The translations under genes were made by a program, and so were the position numbers. A stretch of 64,000 nucleotides of DNA from Roseiarcus sp963732155 (lineage in GTDB: Bacteria; Pseudomonadota; Alphaproteobacteria; Rhizobiales; Beijerinckiaceae), in assembly GCA_963732155.1 (NCBI GenBank), contig CAVSYB010000015.1, positions 62,001-126,000 of the forward strand, in the 5' to 3' direction. Each line of letters starts with the position of its first letter. Position 1 is the stretch's first letter. Shown piece after piece: positions 60,904 to 64,000 of the stretch. The notes beneath the pieces were generated by a model. It was not told where the DNA came from, did no database searches, and saw only the letters and a list, made by a program, of their open reading frames with translations.

Positions 60904-61995
60904 TCAACGAGCCCTCTCGCCGCTCCAGCCGGCGATCAGCCGCGCCAGCCGCGGCCCGACGATGAGCACGATGACGAAGCGCGCCGTCTGCAGCGCCATC
61001 ACGAAGGGCGCGTCCACCTTGCTCGAGGCGGCGATGATCGCCACCGTATCCATCCCGCCGGGGCTGGTGGCGAGATAGGCGGTGAGCGGATCGACGCCGA
61101 GCAGCCGGCTGAGGACCATGGCGAGGCCGCCGCAAAAGGCGATCAGCGCGAGGGTCGACAGAACGATTTGCGGCAGGGCGCGCGAGGCGTGCCGCAGGAT
61201 CCGTCGGGTGAAGCCGAGGCCGATGTTCCAGCCGAGCGCCGCATAGCTCATCGCCAGCAGCCACGGCGGCAGCTCGATCCGCACCAGCTCCGCGACATGC
61301 AGCGCCGCCCCCGCCGCCAGAGGAACCAGCAGCGCCCCCGCCGGAATGCGCAGCATCCAGCCGGCCGAGGCGCCAAACCCGGCGATCGCCAGGGTTTCGA
61401 GGAAAGACGGCCAATCGATCGGCGGCAGCCAGACGATCGCCGGGCCGCCGGCGCCGGACAATCCCAGCCACAGCCGCGCCACCGCCGTCGCGACCAGCGC
61501 GACGAACACGACGCGCAGATATTGCATGAAGGCGACGAGTTGGGCGTCGGCGCCATGGGCTTCGGCCATCAGCATCATCGCCGTCGCGGCGCCCGGCGAG
61601 GAGCCCCACACCGCCGTCGTGCCCGGCAGCACCCGCCAGCGGCTGAGCAGCCAGCCGAGCGCGCTGCTGGCGCCGATCACCGTCGCCACCACCGCGACAT
61701 AGAGCGGCCAGCTCCTGAGAAAGGCGCCCACGATATCGAACGTGATCGCCCTGGCGATCAGGCAGCCGACGATCGCCTGGGCGGCGAGATAGGCGAGGCG
61801 CGGGATGCGCACCGCGCCGCCGTTGGCGCCGATCGCCATGCCGGCGATCATCGGTCCGAGCAGCAGCGCCGCGGGGACGCGCGCCGCCTCCAGCGCGCCG
61901 GCGATGGCGACCGACACAACGACGAGCAGGCCCCAGCGCGTCGCGACCGGCAGCCTCGCCAGCCGCCCGGTGGAGGCGTCCGAAGGCGGGGTCAT
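60904..61995 (-). CDS. AbrB family membrane protein (AbrB_dup/ammonia monooxygenase-type annotation)
   Basis: Polytopic membrane protein, 363 aa, about ten hydrophobic segments arranged as two related halves. VPAALLLGPMIAGMAIGANG in the first half and a matching GGMDTVAIIAASSKVD in the second, with PGTTAVWGSSPGAATAMMLMAEAHGAD, are the family's core motifs. Despite database names (ammonia monooxygenase, transition-state regulator), it is a transporter-like protein of unknown substrate. ATG 61995 overlaps the previous operon frame; its gene is followed by MaoC genes on the same strand upstream. Confidence 0.87.
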   Translation of the reverse strand: MTPPSDASTGRLARLPVATRWGLLVVVSVAIAGALEAARVPAALLLGPMIAGMAIGANGGAVRIPRLAYLAAQAIVGCLIARAITFDIVGAFLRSWPLYVAVVATVIGASSALGWLLSRWRVLPGTTAVWGSSPGAATAMMLMAEAHGADAQLVAFMQYLRVVFVALVATAVARLWLGLSGAGGPAIVWLPPIDWPSFLETLAIAGFGASAGWMLRIPAGALLVPLAAGAALHVAELVRIELPPWLLAMSYAALGWNIGLGFTRRILRHASRALPQIVLSTLALIAFCGGLAMVLSRLLGVDPLTAYLATSPGGMDTVAIIAASSKVDAPFVMALQTARFVIVLIVGPRLARLIAGWSGERAR

Positions 61996-62011
61996 GCGCC
62001 GCGCGCCGTGG

Positions 62012-62488
62012 TCACGCCGGCCGCCGCTCCCAGAGCACCGCGCTGGTGAAGGCGAACACCTCCGCCCCGTGCTGGTTGAGGCCGGCGTTGTGGTTGGTCA
62101 CGACGCCCCATTGCGGGCGCCTGGTCTCGCGCATCGACGCCACGCGGCTCGAATAGGCCACCGTGTCGCCGGCGCGCACCGGCGCCAGCCAGCGCATGTG
62201 GCGAAAGCCCGGCGACAGCCCGAGTTGCGGCAGCGGTTCGCCCAGCGCGGCGCGCTCCGCCCGCGACCGCTCGCGCCAGTCGATCATCAGCCGCATCCAG
62301 ACGCTGGCGGTATGCCACCCCGAGGCGATCAGCGCGCCGTAGATCGACGCCTTGCCCGCCTCTTCGCTCAAATGGAACGGCTGCGGGTCGTAGAGCAGCG
62401 CGAAAGCGATGATCGATTCGCGGGTGAAAGTGTGCGCGCCGAGCGCGATCACCGCGCCGACCTTCTGGTCCTCGAAATAGAGACTCAT
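62012..62488 (-). CDS. MaoC family dehydratase
   Basis: Hot-dog fold protein of 158 aa. (R)-specific hydratase pattern: FALLYDPQPFHLSEEAGK, the Asp-x5-His hydratase signature, then ASGWHTASVWMRLMID and WLAPVRAGDTVAYSSRV. Adds water across the double bond of an enoyl-CoA or related thioester. Overlaps the second MaoC gene by 4 bp; the two probably form a heterodimer or a pair. Confidence 0.9.
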   Translation of the reverse strand: MSLYFEDQKVGAVIALGAHTFTRESIIAFALLYDPQPFHLSEEAGKASIYGALIASGWHTASVWMRLMIDWRERSRAERAALGEPLPQLGLSPGFRHMRWLAPVRAGDTVAYSSRVASMRETRRPQWGVVTNHNAGLNQHGAEVFAFTSAVLWERRPA

Positions 62489-62952
62489 CCGGCCTCCCCT
62501 TCGCCAGCGGCGCGCCGCTTGAACAGGATGACGTTCTTCTGGGTCATCGCCACCTCGCCCTTGTGGTTGACGACCTCGAAGACAAAATCGATGAGGCCGA
62601 GCTCGGGCCGCGAGGCGGAGGGCCGCGCGCCTTTGGTGGTGCGCCGCACATGCAGCCGGTCGCCGGGCCGCACCGGCTTCAGCCAGTTGACCTCCTCGAT
62701 GCCCGGCGCGCCCTGCGCCGCCGAGCGGTTGAGAAAATGGTCGCAGTTCATGCGCATCAGCATCGCCGCCGTATGCCAGCCCGAGGCGATCAGGCCGCCG
62801 GCCGGCGTCTCGCGCCCGGCGTTCTCGTCGAGATGGAACGGCTGCGGATCGAACTGCTCGGCGAACGCCTTGATGCGCACGCCCGACACTTCGAGGTCGC
62901 CGTATTCGACGACCTCGCCCGGCGGAAAGTCTTCAAAATACAGCAGGCCCAT
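62485..62952 (-). CDS. MaoC family dehydratase
   Basis: Hot-dog protein of 155 aa, paralogue of the neighbour. FAEQFDPQPFHLDENAGR carries the hydratase Asp-His pair, then LIASGWHTAAMLMRM and WLKPVRPGDRLHVRR. It precedes its partner in the transcript (ATG 62952, stop overlapping at 62485). Acts on CoA thioesters, probably of fatty or dicarboxylic acids; the exact substrate is unknown. Confidence 0.9.
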   Translation of the reverse strand: MGLLYFEDFPPGEVVEYGDLEVSGVRIKAFAEQFDPQPFHLDENAGRETPAGGLIASGWHTAAMLMRMNCDHFLNRSAAQGAPGIEEVNWLKPVRPGDRLHVRRTTKGARPSASRPELGLIDFVFEVVNHKGEVAMTQKNVILFKRRAAGEGEAG

Positions 62953-62972
62953 CGCTCCTCCCTCCGAAGCGG

Positions 62973-64000
62973 TCAGTTGGCGAATCGGAAATGCAGCACG
63001 TCGCCGTCGGCCACGACGTAGTCCTTGCCCTCCAGCCGGAACTTGCCGGCCTCGCGCGCCCCCGCCTCGCCGCCGCCCCGCACGTAGTCGTCGTAGGCGA
63101 TGGTCTCGGCGCGAATGAAGCCCTTTTCGAAGTCGCTGTGAATGACCCCCGCCGCCTGCGGCGCCTTCGACCCCCTCTCGACCGTCCAGGCGCGCGCCTC
63201 CTTCGGCCCCGCGGTGAAGAAGGTGACGAGATGCAGCAAATCGTAGCCGGCGCGGATGACGCGATTAAGGCCGGGCTCGGCGAGGCCGACCGCTGAGAGA
63301 TAGTCGGCCTGCTCGGCCTGCGGCAGCACCGCGATCTCGCTCTCGATCTTGGCCGAGACGACCACCGCGGCCGCGCCCTCCTGGGCCGCCAGCGCGCGCA
63401 CCGCATCCGAAAACGCGTTGCCCTTGTCGGCCGCGGCCTCTTCGACATTGCAGACGTAGAGCACCGGCTTCGACGAAAGGAGGCCGAGCGAGCGGAACAG
63501 GCGCTGCTCGTCGGGGCCGGCTCCCGCCGCCCGCGCCGGGCGGCCCTCGCGCAGTTCGGCGAGGCAACGCTCGACCAGGGCGAGCGTCTCCCTGGCCTCC
63601 TTGTCGGCGCCCTTGGCGCGCTTCTCGATCGCGACGAAGCGCCGCTCGAGGCTTTCGAGATCGGCGAGCATCAATTCGGTCTCGACCGTCGCGATGTCGG
63701 ACAACGGATCGATCCGCCCCTCGACATGGGTGACGTCGCTGTCCGTAAAGCAGCGCACGACATGGGCGATCGCGTCGCATTCGCGGATGGTGGCGAGAAA
63801 CTGGTTGCCGAGGCCCTCGCCCTTCGAGGCGCCGCGCACCAGGCCGGCGATGTCGACGAAGGTCAGCCGCGTCGGAATGATCTCCTTGGAGCCGGCGATC
63901 CCGGCGAGCGCCGCCAGGCGCGCATCCGGCACCGCGACGTCGCCGACATTCGGCTCGATGGTGCAGAACGGATAATTGGCCGCCTGCGCCGCCGCCGTCT
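62973..64000 (-). CDS. ychF: Redox-regulated ATPase YchF (N-terminus beyond window)
   Basis: Obg-family ATPase/GTPase; about 342 codons are visible and the Walker A part lies beyond the right edge. Visible features: NYPFCTIEPNVG switch region, VPDARLAALAGIAGSKE, the DIAGLVRGASKGEGLGNQFLATIRE G3 region, NVEE in the nucleotide-specificity position (as in YchF, which prefers ATP) and the C-terminal TGS domain with FIRAETIAYDDYV and DVLHFRFAN. A translation-associated, ribosome-binding protein. The last gene of the window on the minus strand. Confidence 0.95.
   Translation of the reverse strand, partial: TAAAQAANYPFCTIEPNVGDVAVPDARLAALAGIAGSKEIIPTRLTFVDIAGLVRGASKGEGLGNQFLATIRECDAIAHVVRCFTDSDVTHVEGRIDPLSDIATVETELMLADLESLERRFVAIEKRAKGADKEARETLALVERCLAELREGRPARAAGAGPDEQRLFRSLGLLSSKPVLYVCNVEEAAADKGNAFSDAVRALAAQEGAAAVVVSAKIESEIAVLPQAEQADYLSAVGLAEPGLNRVIRAGYDLLHLVTFFTAGPKEARAWTVERGSKAPQAAGVIHSDFEKGFIRAETIAYDDYVRGGGEAGAREAGKFRLEGKDYVVADGDVLHFRFAN

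Overview
The window is GC-rich chromosomal DNA from an alphaproteobacterium, most likely of the order Hyphomicrobiales (Rhizobiales). This rests on a TIGR02300 (FYDLN-acid) protein beside tRNA-Ala and aroA/cmk, a PodJ-like polarity protein with C-terminal SEL1 repeats, and an intergenic palindromic repeat typical of this class. No finer taxonomy can be supported from the sequence alone. There are no rRNA genes, CRISPR arrays, replication origins or intact mobile elements.

The window has two halves. From 1 to about 48.3 kb it is an accessory catabolic region made of import and degradation modules, each with its own regulator: (A) 1-3951, a RbsC-type sugar importer (5' end off the window) with a Gfo/Idh/MocA oxidoreductase and a xylose-isomerase-like TIM barrel; (B) 3962-10151, two flavoprotein dehydrogenases, a GntR regulator, a cupin and an orphan LivK-like binding protein; (C) 10480-18746, an AraC regulator divergent from a sugar ABC operon in which one permease is fused to a strictosidine-synthase-like beta-propeller and is followed by a free propeller paralogue; (D) 19247-26611, a dipeptide/nickel-type ABC importer with an amidase and an XRE-cupin regulator; (E) 27310-33976, a SsuABC/TauABC-type importer with a PuuE-like allantoinase-family protein, an allantoin/hydantoin-racemase-family protein and a divergent GntR; (F) 34629-48289, a CUT1 sugar importer and a nearby set of nine catabolic enzymes (fumarylacetoacetase-fold hydrolase, extradiol-type VOC dioxygenase, Zn alcohol dehydrogenase, four SDRs, a bicupin and a HisD/HpsN-like dehydrogenase) with a GntR regulator.

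The second half, 48.7-64 kb, looks like core genome: tRNA-Ala(GGC), TIGR02300, aroA, a class A acid phosphatase, cmk, a MerR regulator, the podJ-like gene, a cyclic-nucleotide phosphodiesterase/nucleotidase, an AbrB-type membrane protein, two MaoC hydratases and the 3' part of ychF. The catabolic region lies on the 3' side of the tRNA, where genomic islands usually insert, but no integrase is visible.

The most informative non-coding signals are: an AAAATGCAC motif at three promoters that ties the CUT1 importer, the catabolic operons and their GntR gene into one probable regulon; two 15-bp direct repeats 21 bp apart before the module C operon, the geometry of AraC half-sites; three TGTGCACA-type palindromes between the module E binding protein and its GntR gene; and a perfect stem-loop terminator inside the module C operon, just after the binding-protein gene.
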